From positions 47,343 through 111,342 of the forward strand of contig JAOINI010000003.1 in NCBI GenBank assembly GCA_028139285.1: a stretch of DNA of 64,000 nucleotides. Direction: 5' to 3'. Made by a program: the position numbers and the translations under genes. Origin of the DNA: Candidatus Pelagibacter sp. (GTDB taxonomy: Bacteria > Pseudomonadota > Alphaproteobacteria > Pelagibacterales > Pelagibacteraceae). The notes beneath the pieces are model-generated. The model made no database searches. It was given only the letters and a program-made list of their open reading frames with translations, and was not told the origin of the DNA. This document shows positions 45,439-54,388 of the stretch, piece after piece (positions within the stretch are counted from its first letter, which is position 1; the number at the start of each line of letters is the position of its first letter).

Positions 45439-46950
45439 ATGAAAAAAAAATTAAGCTATAGAGATAAGTTATTGGAGTTAGCATACATTTATAATGTTAA
45501 AGAAATACAAGAATATACTAAAAGAAGAAAAAATTTAACAACCGGTCAAATAGAGTTAATTTTAAAAAAAAATAAAATCATAATTCCAAAAGATTTTAAT
45601 ACAACTTTTATAAAGGAAAATTTTGTAAAACCTTTATCAAGATTAAAAACTAATATAGTTGATTATAAAGAGGAAAAAATAAAAGACAAAAATAGGTTTA
45701 TTAGAAGAGTTGAAAACTATAAATACGATACGACTAGAAAAGTTAATCACGGATTATCAAATATCTGGAAGGGCTTAGGTACCATAGGCTTTAATTTCTT
45801 AAATATTATTCCGAAATTAGGTACAACGATTACTCAATTTTTTGGAAATCTTTTCACTGACGTATTTAATTCAATTTATAATCAACAAATTGACCAAAAA
45901 AGTGCCAGAAACGTTATCATTGGATTTTTTGTAGTAGCAGGAGTTACAACTGCAATAATAGCAGGAATTAATGCTTATAATAATTTTGATTTTTCGCATA
46001 AAAAATTAGAAACAAATAAAAAAATAGAGGTAGAGCCCAAAAAAGAATTTAAAAAAACTGAGCCTAAGGTTAAAAAAGAAACAAAAAAACCAGAAGTTAA
46101 AGTAAAAAAGGAAGCTAAAAAGCCTGAGCTTAAAGTTAAAAGAAATAACGTTGCTGAAGTAATATTACCTGACCTTAATTTAAAAACTGAAACAGTTATT
46201 CAATTATTCAAAGACGTTGATTATGATTTAAGAACAGTAAGAAGCGAAAAATTGGTTAAACCTATTTATTTTACTCAATTTCCAAGAGATCTAGATAATT
46301 TAAGTAGTGTTCAACTGAAGAAGGAAACTTTTTTAAAGATTGTTTTGCCATTAGTTGTGGCTGAGAATGAAAAAATACTAGACGATAGAGAAAAGCTTAA
46401 AAATTTAACAGATAAGAAATTCACGTCTGATGCTGAAAAACAGTGGTTACGACAAAAACTTCTAGAATACAAAGTGAAAAAAAGTGATCTAAAAGAACTT
46501 ATGATTAGAATGGATATGATCCCAGTTTCTATTGCTTTAGCTCAAGCAGCAAAAGAAAGCGGATGGGGAACATCCAGATTTGCTTTAGAGGGTAACGCAA
46601 TATTTGGTCAGTGGACTTGGGACGGTCAAGGTATAGCACCTTTAAAAAGAGATGGAGACAAAAATCATAAAATTTTAAAATTTCCAATTTTAAGAGCTTC
46701 TGTAAAAGCTTACAAAAATAACTTAAATACTCACAAAAGCTACTCTAAATTCAGAGATAAAAGACAACAATTAAGAAATAAAAATAAAAATATAACAGGA
46801 TTAGCTTTAACAGATACATTAAAAAACTATGCGCAGACTGGTTCTGAATATACCAGAATATTAAACCAAATTATTACCCAAAATAGATTATCGGACTTTG
46901 AATTAGTAAAATTGGTTAATTCAGTAAAACAAATAGAATTGAATTCTTAG
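45439..46950 (+). CDS. Membrane-anchored glucosaminidase (Bax family)
   Basis: A predicted peptidoglycan N-acetylglucosaminidase. The 503-aa protein has a cytoplasmic N-terminal region and one membrane segment near residue 165 (NVIIGFFVVAGVTTAIIAGI). A Lys/Glu/Pro repeat linker follows (about 195-235, unit close to KKEAKKPEVKVK). A C-terminal catalytic domain has VSIALAQAAKESGWGTSRFALEGNAIFGQWTW, with the catalytic Glu in AAKESGWG, and ends with NYAQTGSEYTRILNQII. The unusual feature is the long cytosolic N-terminus. The repeat linker probably spans periplasm to cell wall. Confidence 0.85.
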   Translation: MKKKLSYRDKLLELAYIYNVKEIQEYTKRRKNLTTGQIELILKKNKIIIPKDFNTTFIKENFVKPLSRLKTNIVDYKEEKIKDKNRFIRRVENYKYDTTRKVNHGLSNIWKGLGTIGFNFLNIIPKLGTTITQFFGNLFTDVFNSIYNQQIDQKSARNVIIGFFVVAGVTTAIIAGINAYNNFDFSHKKLETNKKIEVEPKKEFKKTEPKVKKETKKPEVKVKKEAKKPELKVKRNNVAEVILPDLNLKTETVIQLFKDVDYDLRTVRSEKLVKPIYFTQFPRDLDNLSSVQLKKETFLKIVLPLVVAENEKILDDREKLKNLTDKKFTSDAEKQWLRQKLLEYKVKKSDLKELMIRMDMIPVSIALAQAAKESGWGTSRFALEGNAIFGQWTWDGQGIAPLKRDGDKNHKILKFPILRASVKAYKNNLNTHKSYSKFRDKRQQLRNKNKNITGLALTDTLKNYAQTGSEYTRILNQIITQNRLSDFELVKLVNSVKQIELNS

Positions 46951-48012
46951 TCATCTATCACTTATCACGTACTGAATTCCTAACCATCTCCAAAATCCAT
47001 CTTTTTCTTTTAATGAACAATTAATTCTACCGCGCTCACCAATAAATTTTTCAGAAATATCAATTTCAAGTAAGCCCTCCTCCTTAAAAAGGATTTTTGA
47101 ATTTCGCCATTTATTACCCTCATTAGAAAAACAATTTAATTGGCTTAAATTTTGAATATTTTCGTAAAATTTTATATTCACTTTTGGGGGGTTCTTTGAT
47201 TGTAAAAGATATCTATCTTCTGGTGAAATTTTTTTGAATTTCAGAGGTAGTGTTTTCATTAAAGTGGAAAATCTTTTGATTTCTCCGTATTTTTCATTTA
47301 TTGGAAATCTTGGCAACTCCCACAAATCCTTTGTTTCATCAATTACTCCAGAATGTTGACCAAATGCGTATTTAAAACCAAGATCTTTAATGATTTTTTT
47401 AAACTCCAAACTGTATTCTCCAAATGGATAAGAAAAAAATTCAGAATTTCTACCAAGTTTTTCTTCAAAAATCTTAATTGATTTAATTATGTCTTTTTTA
47501 ATTGTTTCAGGATTTTCTTCAACAAGATATTCATGTGAATGACTATGATTTCCGATCTCTACATTCTCATTATTATATAACTCAAGTATTTGCTCCCAAT
47601 TCATATAATTAAATGAACCAACTTCACGCGTATTTACAAAAAGAATAAATGGTATTTTTTTTTCTTTTAAAATTGGCCAAGCGTTTTGATAAAACGATAA
47701 CAATCCGTCGTCTATTGTGAGCAAAATTTTTCTTTCCTTTTTGTTCTGTGAAAGGCTTTTTTCAAAATCTTTAGGGTGGATAAATTTAATTTCTTCTTTC
47801 TCTATTATTTTCAGTTGTTCACTAAAAACTTCAATTTTAATATTAGTTGAAGGATATTTGTTTTCATTGAACCTATGATACATAATAGAAATGAGCCCGT
47901 AATCGTCAAAATCATAATTATTTAAAGCTAATACCTTTGAATGATTTGTTTCAGAGGCTATAATAAGAGTAAATATGATCAATAATTTTTTAATTATAAA
48001 GAGCATTGGCAA
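46951..48012 (-). CDS. Polysaccharide deacetylase family protein
   Basis: A secreted carbohydrate esterase 4-type protein of about 350 aa. Motif 1 reads TIDDGL (catalytic Asp pair, near residue 100) and motif 2 HSHSHE (metal His, near 155). SYPFGEYS is motif 3. A beta-rich C-terminal extension of about 100 aa follows. The N-terminal hydrophobic segment (FIIKKLLIIFTLIIASE) suggests export; the ATG at 48006 is as plausible as 48012. Its 5' end overlaps the divergent tsaB start by about 38 bp. The substrate (peptidoglycan or exopolysaccharide) is unknown. Confidence 0.87.
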   Translation of the reverse strand: MPMLFIIKKLLIIFTLIIASETNHSKVLALNNYDFDDYGLISIMYHRFNENKYPSTNIKIEVFSEQLKIIEKEEIKFIHPKDFEKSLSQNKKERKILLTIDDGLLSFYQNAWPILKEKKIPFILFVNTREVGSFNYMNWEQILELYNNENVEIGNHSHSHEYLVEENPETIKKDIIKSIKIFEEKLGRNSEFFSYPFGEYSLEFKKIIKDLGFKYAFGQHSGVIDETKDLWELPRFPINEKYGEIKRFSTLMKTLPLKFKKISPEDRYLLQSKNPPKVNIKFYENIQNLSQLNCFSNEGNKWRNSKILFKEEGLLEIDISEKFIGERGRINCSLKEKDGFWRWLGIQYVISDR

Positions 48013-48358
48013 TAATGATAAATTAGGTTTAAGAATAAATAAAGAATTTTTTATTCACGATTTTGAAAAAAAAATAAATCACAATGAACAACTAGTTTTA
48101 GCAATAAAGAAATTTGTCGAATTCCATAATGTTAAACTAAGTGAAAATTTTAGTATAATTGTAAATCAGGGTCCAGGCAGCTTTTCTGGAATAAGAATAT
48201 CTTTGGCTATTGCAAAAGGACTGAAAATTTCCAAAAAAATCCAATTATTTGGTTATAAAGACACAGATTTAAAGGAATTTGATCAAGAAAATATAGAGAA
48301 TTTGTTAAAAAAAAATTTAATCGAAAAAAAATTGATAAAACCTGTTTATTTAAGTTAA
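47975..48358 (+). CDS. tsaB: Short TsaB-like t6A biosynthesis protein
   Basis: TsaB pairs with TsaD and TsaE to make N6-threonylcarbamoyladenosine in tRNA. This 127-aa form keeps the N-terminal half, with the diagnostic VNQGPGSFSGIRISLAIAKGLK (about residues 64-85), and a terminal KPVYLS like the end of full-length TsaB. It lacks about 100 residues of the usual C-terminal domain. The usual DTS near the N-terminus reads IKSIGN. The adjacent rimI gene found in many genomes is absent and fur follows at once. The frame is intact, so it is a reduced protein rather than a frameshift. Confidence 0.78.
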   Translation: MINNFLIIKSIGNNDKLGLRINKEFFIHDFEKKINHNEQLVLAIKKFVEFHNVKLSENFSIIVNQGPGSFSGIRISLAIAKGLKISKKIQLFGYKDTDLKEFDQENIENLLKKNLIEKKLIKPVYLS

Positions 48359-48366
48359 ATTAACCT

Positions 48367-48786
48367 ATGAGCATAATAGAGGAAAAATGTAAGCAAAAAG
48401 GCGTGAGGTTGACTGATCAAAGAAAAGTTATTGCTAAAATTCTTTCTGAGTCAAAAGAAATTTATGGGTCAAAAGATCATCCCGACGTCGACGAGCTTCA
48501 CAAAAGAGTTACAGCAATTGACGATAAAATTAGTATCGCAACAGTTTATAGGACAGTAAAACTTTTTGAAGAAGCAGGGATTTTGGTAAAACACGATTTC
48601 AAAGCAGGTAAGGCTAGATATGAAATTAATGATGACCATAACCACCTAATAGATATAAATAGTGGTGAAATAGTTGAATTTGTAGATAAAGATATTGAGG
48701 AACTCCAGATAAAAATTGCAAAAAAATTAGGCTATAATCTTGTAGATCATAAACTCGAATTGTACGGTTCAAAAATAAAGAAATAA
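48367..48786 (+). CDS. fur: Fur-family transcriptional regulator
   Basis: A metal-responsive repressor (Fur or, in alphaproteobacteria, the manganese-responsive Mur role). The 139-aa product has the winged helix GVRLTDQRKVIAKIL and SIATVYRTVKLFEEAGIL (recognition helix ATVYRT) and metal-ligand residues in DDHNHLIDINSGEIVEF. The CxxC structural zinc motif of enteric Fur is absent. It sits between short tsaB and miaB, which is the usual alphaproteobacterial order, and is distinct from the Irr-type Fur protein at 63409. Confidence 0.92.
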   Translation: MSIIEEKCKQKGVRLTDQRKVIAKILSESKEIYGSKDHPDVDELHKRVTAIDDKISIATVYRTVKLFEEAGILVKHDFKAGKARYEINDDHNHLIDINSGEIVEFVDKDIEELQIKIAKKLGYNLVDHKLELYGSKIKK

Positions 48787-48787
48787 T

Positions 48788-50125
48788 TTGGAAAAAAAAA
48801 TCTTCATAAAAACTTTTGGCTGTCAAATGAATGAATATGATACTAATCGTATTTATGATATTGCTAAGTCGATTAATTATAAAAAAACCAGTGAACCGAA
48901 CAAAGCTGATTGTTATGTTTTAAACACCTGTCATATTAGAGAGAAAGCCACAGATAAAGTTTATCATGATATAGGAAGAATTAAAAAAAGTTTTAAAAAT
49001 AAGAAAAAGCCAATTGTAATTGTGACAGGATGTGTAGCTCAAGCAGAAGGAGATATACTTTTAGAAAGAGAAAAATATATCGATGCTGTCATAGGACCTC
49101 AATCTTTTCATAACTTTAATCAAATAATTAAGAAAATAGAAAAAAAATCCTTACAGCAAAATTTTACAAGTTTTGATGTTAAAGAAAAATTTGATACTTT
49201 AAATAATTATAAAAATTCTGACAGTAGTGTGTCGTCCTTTTTAACAATTCAAGAGGGTTGCGATAAGTTTTGTAAGTTCTGTGTTGTTCCGTACACGCGA
49301 GGTGCAGAATTTTCTAGGCCCATTAATGAACTTATCAAGGAGGGTAAAAATTTAGCAAAAAATGGTACAAAAGAAATTACTTTATTAGGTCAAAATGTGA
49401 ATGCTTATAACTATAATCAAAAAAAACTTTCAACTCTAATTTCGGAAATGTCCGAAATAAAAGGTATAAAAAGGATTAGATATTCTACATCGCACCCTAA
49501 AGACTTCACACAAGATCTAATACAAGCACATAGAAGCAATAATAAAAAGCTGATGCCATTAATTCATTTACCAATTCAGAGTGGATCAAATAATATTCTT
49601 CAAGAAATGAATAGGAAGCATACTGTACAAGATTATTTAGAAATAATTGACAAACTTAAAGCGGTAAATCCCAAAATAAGGTTTTCTAGTGATTTTATTA
49701 TTGGATATCCAGGGGAAACTGAAAATGATTTTAATGATACATTAAATTTACTAAACAAAATTAAATTTATAAATTGTTTTTCCTTTATATTTAGCCCCAG
49801 ACCTGGAACTCCGGCAGCTAAATTGACTGAAGTTGATTACAATTTATCCAAAAAAAGACTAATTATTTTTCAAAATGCTGCAGAAAAATTAAAGTTAAAA
49901 TATAAAAGAAGTCTTTTTAATAAAAGAGCTTTGGTATTATTTGAAAATAAACTTAAAAATAAAGATGAGTTTTTTGGTAGGGACGAGTATTTGAATCCAG
50001 TAATTGTAAAAACGAGACAAAATTTAAGAGGAAAATTACAAGAAGTAGAAATCACAGGTGGGAATCAAAACACTTTATATGGTGAAATAGATCAAAAACT
50101 TAATGAAAGCAACTTTGCTGCATAA
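48788..50125 (+). CDS. miaB: tRNA-2-methylthio-N6-dimethylallyladenosine synthase
   Basis: Radical-SAM methylthiotransferase acting on i6A37. The 445-aa protein has the UPF0004 domain cysteines (FGCQMNEYD, NTCHIREKA, TGCVAQAEG), the radical-SAM triad CDKFCKFC near residues 158-165, and a C-terminal TRAM domain. The start is TTG at 48788, one base after the fur stop; there is no ATG that preserves KIFIKTFGCQMNE. It is followed by phoH. Confidence 0.97.
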   Translation: MEKKIFIKTFGCQMNEYDTNRIYDIAKSINYKKTSEPNKADCYVLNTCHIREKATDKVYHDIGRIKKSFKNKKKPIVIVTGCVAQAEGDILLEREKYIDAVIGPQSFHNFNQIIKKIEKKSLQQNFTSFDVKEKFDTLNNYKNSDSSVSSFLTIQEGCDKFCKFCVVPYTRGAEFSRPINELIKEGKNLAKNGTKEITLLGQNVNAYNYNQKKLSTLISEMSEIKGIKRIRYSTSHPKDFTQDLIQAHRSNNKKLMPLIHLPIQSGSNNILQEMNRKHTVQDYLEIIDKLKAVNPKIRFSSDFIIGYPGETENDFNDTLNLLNKIKFINCFSFIFSPRPGTPAAKLTEVDYNLSKKRLIIFQNAAEKLKLKYKRSLFNKRALVLFENKLKNKDEFFGRDEYLNPVIVKTRQNLRGKLQEVEITGGNQNTLYGEIDQKLNESNFAA

Positions 50126-50127
50126 CT

Positions 50128-51132
50128 ATGTCTGAGATAAGTAAATTAGATCAAAATTTAGTAGTTAAAAAAATAGATAATGAAACACTCAATTTACAAA
50201 TAAATGATAATGAAATGCTAATGTCTCTAGTTGGACAATTTGATTTGAACCTAAAAGAACTCGCTAAACTTACCGACACAGATGTTTTTTTTAGAGGCAA
50301 CTCAATAACTTGCAAAGGTAAAAATGAAAATATAAATATTTTTTGTGAGGCAATTAAATTTCTTGCAGATAAATATTTTTTAACAAAAATTATCGAAAAA
50401 GAGGATATAATATTATCTGTGAAAAAAAATATAGAATTTGATAAGTCTAACGTAAAATCTTTTAAACAGCTAATTAGAACTCCTAGAAAATCTGTAATCG
50501 CAAGATCTGAAAAGCAATCGGATTATATAAAAGCTCTTAAAGAAAATGAAATTATCATGTCTTTAGGTCCTGCAGGAACAGGTAAAAGTTTCTTGGCTGT
50601 CTCAGTAGGGGTTTCAATGTTAATGGAAAAGAAAATTGAAAGAGTTATCTTATCTCGACCTGCTGTAGAAGCTGGAGAGAAATTAGGTTTTTTACCTGGC
50701 GACATGAAGGAAAAAGTTGATCCATACTTAAGGCCTTTATATGACGCTTTGTACGAACTTTTTGGAGCAGAAAAAATTGATAAAAAAATTGAAACAGGTG
50801 AAATCGAAATAGCACCCTTAGCATTTATGAGAGGGAGGACTTTAAAAAATTGTTTTGCAATATTGGATGAAGCTCAAAATGCAACAGAGACACAGATAAA
50901 AATGTTTTTAACCAGGATTGGCGAAAACTCAAAGCTAGTTGTAAATGGCGACCCTTCACAAATAGATTTAATAAACAAATCCTCTTCAGGACTTATTAAA
51001 TCCAAAAATATTCTTAAAGATTTGAAAGAAATAAAGATAATTGAATTCGATCACAATGATGTGGTGAGACATCCATTAGTGTCTAAGATTATTAGAGCAT
51101 ACCAGAAAAAAAGTATTGATGATAAAAATTAA
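50128..51132 (+). CDS. phoH: PhoH-like ATPase
   Basis: Predicted RNA-associated ATPase of the PhoH/PhoL type. The 334-aa product has a KH-like N-terminal part (LVGQFDLNLKELAKLTDTDVFFRGN), the Walker A GPAGTGKS near residue 150 and SRPAVEAGEKLGFLPGDM. Walker B is AILDEAQNAT, with LVVNGDPSQIDL further on. Order miaB-phoH-ybeY-lnt is widespread in alphaproteobacteria. It overlaps ybeY by about 14 bp. Confidence 0.96.
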   Translation: MSEISKLDQNLVVKKIDNETLNLQINDNEMLMSLVGQFDLNLKELAKLTDTDVFFRGNSITCKGKNENINIFCEAIKFLADKYFLTKIIEKEDIILSVKKNIEFDKSNVKSFKQLIRTPRKSVIARSEKQSDYIKALKENEIIMSLGPAGTGKSFLAVSVGVSMLMEKKIERVILSRPAVEAGEKLGFLPGDMKEKVDPYLRPLYDALYELFGAEKIDKKIETGEIEIAPLAFMRGRTLKNCFAILDEAQNATETQIKMFLTRIGENSKLVVNGDPSQIDLINKSSSGLIKSKNILKDLKEIKIIEFDHNDVVRHPLVSKIIRAYQKKSIDDKN

Positions 51133-51583
51133 TACAATTTCCAATAATGAGACTTGGAAGAGGTATTTAAAAAATCCAAATATATTTATTGAGAATAAAA
51201 TTCACAAGTTAAATAAAAACTTCAAAAAGTATAAAAAGATTAAAATATATTGTACGCTAGTCTTGACAGGCAGCAATGAAATAAGAAAATTAAATAAAAA
51301 ATTTAGAAAAAAAAATAAAACTACTGATGTTTTATCTTTCCCTTTTTACACAAAAGATGAATTTAAAAAAAAAATTAAGAATGATAGAGAAATTTACTTG
51401 GGAGACATTTTAGTGAACTTAAACAAGATTAAGAATAAAGATAACAAAAATAATTTTATTGCAGAATTTAATAAACTTTGGGTACATGGACTATTACACT
51501 TATTTGGATATGATCATAAAAAAGATTTGGACTTTCTAAAAATGACAAAAATAGAAAAAAAATTTATTTCATATTTAAATTAA
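51119..51583 (+). CDS. ybeY: Endoribonuclease YbeY
   Basis: Single-strand endoribonuclease in 16S rRNA maturation and ribosome quality control. The protein of about 154 aa has the zinc motif HGLLHLFGYDH near the C-terminus (three His), with NKKFRKKNKTTDVLSFPF and YLGDILVN upstream. The ATG at 51119 is preferred; a TTG at 51116 adds one residue. The corC-like gene often found between ybeY and lnt is absent. Confidence 0.96.
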   Translation: MIKINTISNNETWKRYLKNPNIFIENKIHKLNKNFKKYKKIKIYCTLVLTGSNEIRKLNKKFRKKNKTTDVLSFPFYTKDEFKKKIKNDREIYLGDILVNLNKIKNKDNKNNFIAEFNKLWVHGLLHLFGYDHKKDLDFLKMTKIEKKFISYLN

Positions 51584-51586
51584 TTA

Positions 51587-53143
51587 ATGGAAAGTTACCT
51601 TAATAATCGATTTTATACATTATTTCTTTTCCCATTTGTTCTTGGAGCGGTTACAGTGTTTTCATTTCAGCCTTTTAATTTTAGCTTCATAAATTTTATA
51701 GTTCTCCCAATTTATTTTTACTTAGCAGTTTACATTAAAAAAAAATCAAAAAGTACTTACAGAAAAAAACCTTTTAGAAAAAATCTATTTATTTATGGAA
51801 CAACTTTTGGCTTTGGGTATTTTATAAGTGGAATACATTGGATTACGCATTCTTTAACATTTGATGAAAGTTTTAAAATTTTAATTCCATTTGGATTAAT
51901 ATTCATTCCTTTATTTTTAAGCTTATTTTTTTCAATAATTACATTACTCATCGGACCATTTTTGAAATTGAATTTTTTATCAATATTAATTTTTTCTGGA
52001 GGCCTAGCTTTTTCTGACTATCTAAGAGCAAAAATTCTAACAGGTTTTCCTTGGAATGTATGGATTTATAGTTTTTCATGGTCACCAGAGATAATTCAAA
52101 TTTTAGATAAATTAGGTTTATTTGCTTTAAATCTAATTATTTTAACAATCTTTATGATCCCATCTGTATTATTTTTCAGGATTAGCTTAAGAAAGAAATT
52201 CTTTTATCTAAGTATTGCAGCTTTAATTATTTTTTCTTTTTTTATTTATGGAAACCATTCAATTAATAAAAATAATTTCTACTTGGAAAAAATTGACAAC
52301 AAATTTAATATAAAGGTCATCTCACCCAACTTTAAATTAGAATACGGATTAAATGATAAAGACATTATGGAAAGATTGAATAAATTGATTAAAATTAGTG
52401 AGCCAAAGAATGACCCCAAAACTTTATACATTTGGCCAGAGGGTGTTTTTAGTGGATACAGTTTTAACGAATTAAAACCGTTGAAAAAAATTATTTTAAA
52501 AAATTTTAAAAATGACCATTTAATTCTCTTTGGTGTGAATAGGTTTAGTGTGCAAAAGAATGGACATTACAATAGTTTATTAATTATCAATAGTAGGATG
52601 GAAATAATTAAAGAGTATAAAAAACAAAAACTAGTTCCTTTTGGGGAATTTTTACCATTTCAAAAGATACTGAATAATTTTGGATTAAAAAAGATAACCG
52701 AAGGCCATGGTTCTTTTTTAAAAGGAGTAAATCAAAAAAATTTGATATATGATAATCTAAATATTTTACCACTTATTTGTTACGAAATTATTTTTACAAA
52801 ATTTGTTCAAAAGTCAGAATTAAACACTAATTTAATAGTAAATATTTCAGAAGATGGATGGTTTGGCGATTCTATTGGTCCACATCAGCATTTTGCAAAA
52901 ACAATATTTAGAGCGATTGAGCAAAACTCCTTTTTGATAAGGTCAGCAAACAAAGGCATTACTGCTATTGTTGATAATAAAGGTAATGTAATAAAGAAAT
53001 TAAACCCAAACGAAGCTGGAAATATTGAGTTAGAAGTCCCACTAATTAAAAATGAGAAAAAAAATAAAAATGATTTGATATTTTTTGCTCTTTTAATTAC
53101 ATATATTTTAACTTTTCTAATATTGAAAAAAAATGACTACTAA
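51587..53143 (+). CDS. lnt: Apolipoprotein N-acyltransferase
   Basis: Adds the third acyl chain to lipoproteins in the inner membrane. The 518-aa protein has about seven membrane segments (residues about 10-215 and a final one near 500) and a periplasmic nitrilase-like domain. The catalytic triad is visible: Glu in [10 protein letters not shown], Lys in [10 protein letters not shown], and Cys in [25 protein letters not shown] is another family block. It overlaps metK by 11 bp. Confidence 0.96.
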   Translation: MESYLNNRFYTLFLFPFVLGAVTVFSFQPFNFSFINFIVLPIYFYLAVYIKKKSKSTYRKKPFRKNLFIYGTTFGFGYFISGIHWITHSLTFDESFKILIPFGLIFIPLFLSLFFSIITLLIGPFLKLNFLSILIFSGGLAFSDYLRAKILTGFPWNVWIYSFSWSPEIIQILDKLGLFALNLIILTIFMIPSVLFFRISLRKKFFYLSIAALIIFSFFIYGNHSINKNNFYLEKIDNKFNIKVISPNFKLEYGLNDKDIMERLNKLIKISEPKNDPKTLYIWPEGVFSGYSFNELKPLKKIILKNFKNDHLILFGVNRFSVQKNGHYNSLLIINSRMEIIKEYKKQKLVPFGEFLPFQKILNNFGLKKITEGHGSFLKGVNQKNLIYDNLNILPLICYEIIFTKFVQKSELNTNLIVNISEDGWFGDSIGPHQHFAKTIFRAIEQNSFLIRSANKGITAIVDNKGNVIKKLNPNEAGNIELEVPLIKNEKKNKNDLIFFALLITYILTFLILKKNDY

Positions 53144-54296
53144 TAATTACTTATTTACAAGCGAGTCAGTTTCTGAGGGTCATCCAGACAAAGTAAGTGA
53201 CAGAATTTCAGATATGGTTGTCGACACTTATCTCTCCATGGATCCAGTTTCACGAGTAGCTTGTGAAACTTTAACAACAACAAATAGAGTTGTGCTTGCT
53301 GGCGAGATTAGAGGACCAAAAATAAATAATGAGGAACTCGAAAACAAAGTTAGAGATTGTATAAAAGACATAGGTTATGACCAAGAAGGCTTTAGTTGGA
53401 AAAATGCAAAAATTGAAAACTATCTACATGATCAGTCTAGTGATATTGCAATGGGAGTAGACTCTAAAGACAATAAAGACGAAGGAGCTGGTGATCAAGG
53501 ACTAATGTTTGGTTACGCCTGCAATGAAACCGAGGATTTAATGCCTGCACCTATTCACTATTCACATAAAATATTGAGATTAATGGCTGAAGATAGGAAG
53601 AAAGGTAATTTAAAAGGTATTGAGCCCGACAATAAAAGTCAGGTAACAATGTTATACGAAAACAATAAGCCAGTGAAAGTTACATCAGTAGTAATTTCAA
53701 CTCAGCATTCAAAAGATCTAAATCAGGAAAAAGTTAAAGAGTTAGTAATTCCTTACATAAAAAAATCTATACCATCTAATTTTCTAGAAAGTTTAAACAC
53801 TAAAGAAATATACATAAATCCAACAGGACAATTTATTATCGGTGGTCCTGATGGTGACACAGGGCTAACCGGTAGAAAAATAATTGTAGATACTTATGGA
53901 GGTTCAGCTCCTCATGGTGGTGGCGCGTTTTCAGGAAAAGATCCAACCAAAGTTGATAGATCGGCAGCATACGCAGCTAGATACTTAGCAAAAAATATAG
54001 TTTCATCTGGAGCTTCAGACAAATGTCTGATCCAATTAGCATACGCAATCGGTGTATCCAAACCGCTCTCGATTTTTGTAAAACTGGCTGAGGGAGATGA
54101 ATTAAAAGTGAAAAAGATTATGGAAATAATAGATAAGAACTTTGACTTATCTCCAAGAGGTATTAGGGAAATGTTGAAATTAAATAATCCCATTTATCAA
54201 ATCACATCAGCCTACGGTCACTTTGGAAGAAAACCCACAAATAAAGGTGAGTTTACTTGGGAAAAAACAGATAAATCAGATTTATTTAAATTGTAA
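53133..54296 (+). CDS. metK: S-adenosylmethionine synthetase
   Basis: Makes SAM from methionine and ATP. The 387-aa product has [33 protein letters not shown] and [44 protein letters not shown] and the [14 protein letters not shown] segment follow, all MetK signatures. The start lies inside the end of lnt, so no SAM riboswitch or separate promoter fits directly in front of it. The usual trmB does not follow. Confidence 0.98.
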   Translation: MTTNNYLFTSESVSEGHPDKVSDRISDMVVDTYLSMDPVSRVACETLTTTNRVVLAGEIRGPKINNEELENKVRDCIKDIGYDQEGFSWKNAKIENYLHDQSSDIAMGVDSKDNKDEGAGDQGLMFGYACNETEDLMPAPIHYSHKILRLMAEDRKKGNLKGIEPDNKSQVTMLYENNKPVKVTSVVISTQHSKDLNQEKVKELVIPYIKKSIPSNFLESLNTKEIYINPTGQFIIGGPDGDTGLTGRKIIVDTYGGSAPHGGGAFSGKDPTKVDRSAAYAARYLAKNIVSSGASDKCLIQLAYAIGVSKPLSIFVKLAEGDELKVKKIMEIIDKNFDLSPRGIREMLKLNNPIYQITSAYGHFGRKPTNKGEFTWEKTDKSDLFKL

Positions 54297-54349
54297 TGTT
54301 GAAAAAAACCTAATTTTCTTCTAAAACTATTAAAATTATTAAAATTTCA

Positions 54350-54375
54350 AAATGGGCTTTAGCCCATTTTTTTTT
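54350..54375 (+). terminator. Intrinsic terminator in the metK-nusA gap
   Basis: AAATGGGC and GCCCATTT form an 8-9 bp stem around TTTA, followed by nine T (54367-54375). The T tract runs straight into the nusA Shine-Dalgarno AGGAG (54376-54380). It either ends metK transcripts or acts as an attenuator in a nusA leader; the latter would need a promoter in 54297-54349. Confidence 0.85.
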
Positions 54376-54388
54376 AGGAGCATTAAAA

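Noticed and set aside
46036..46140. Tandem repeat possibly a mobile element or CRISPR-like array
   Set aside because: Imperfect 30-odd-bp repeat is in-frame and encodes a Lys/Glu/Pro spacer in the Bax-like protein.
53120..53135. SAM riboswitch ahead of metK
   Set aside because: metK starts inside lnt; no untranslated leader exists to fold an aptamer.
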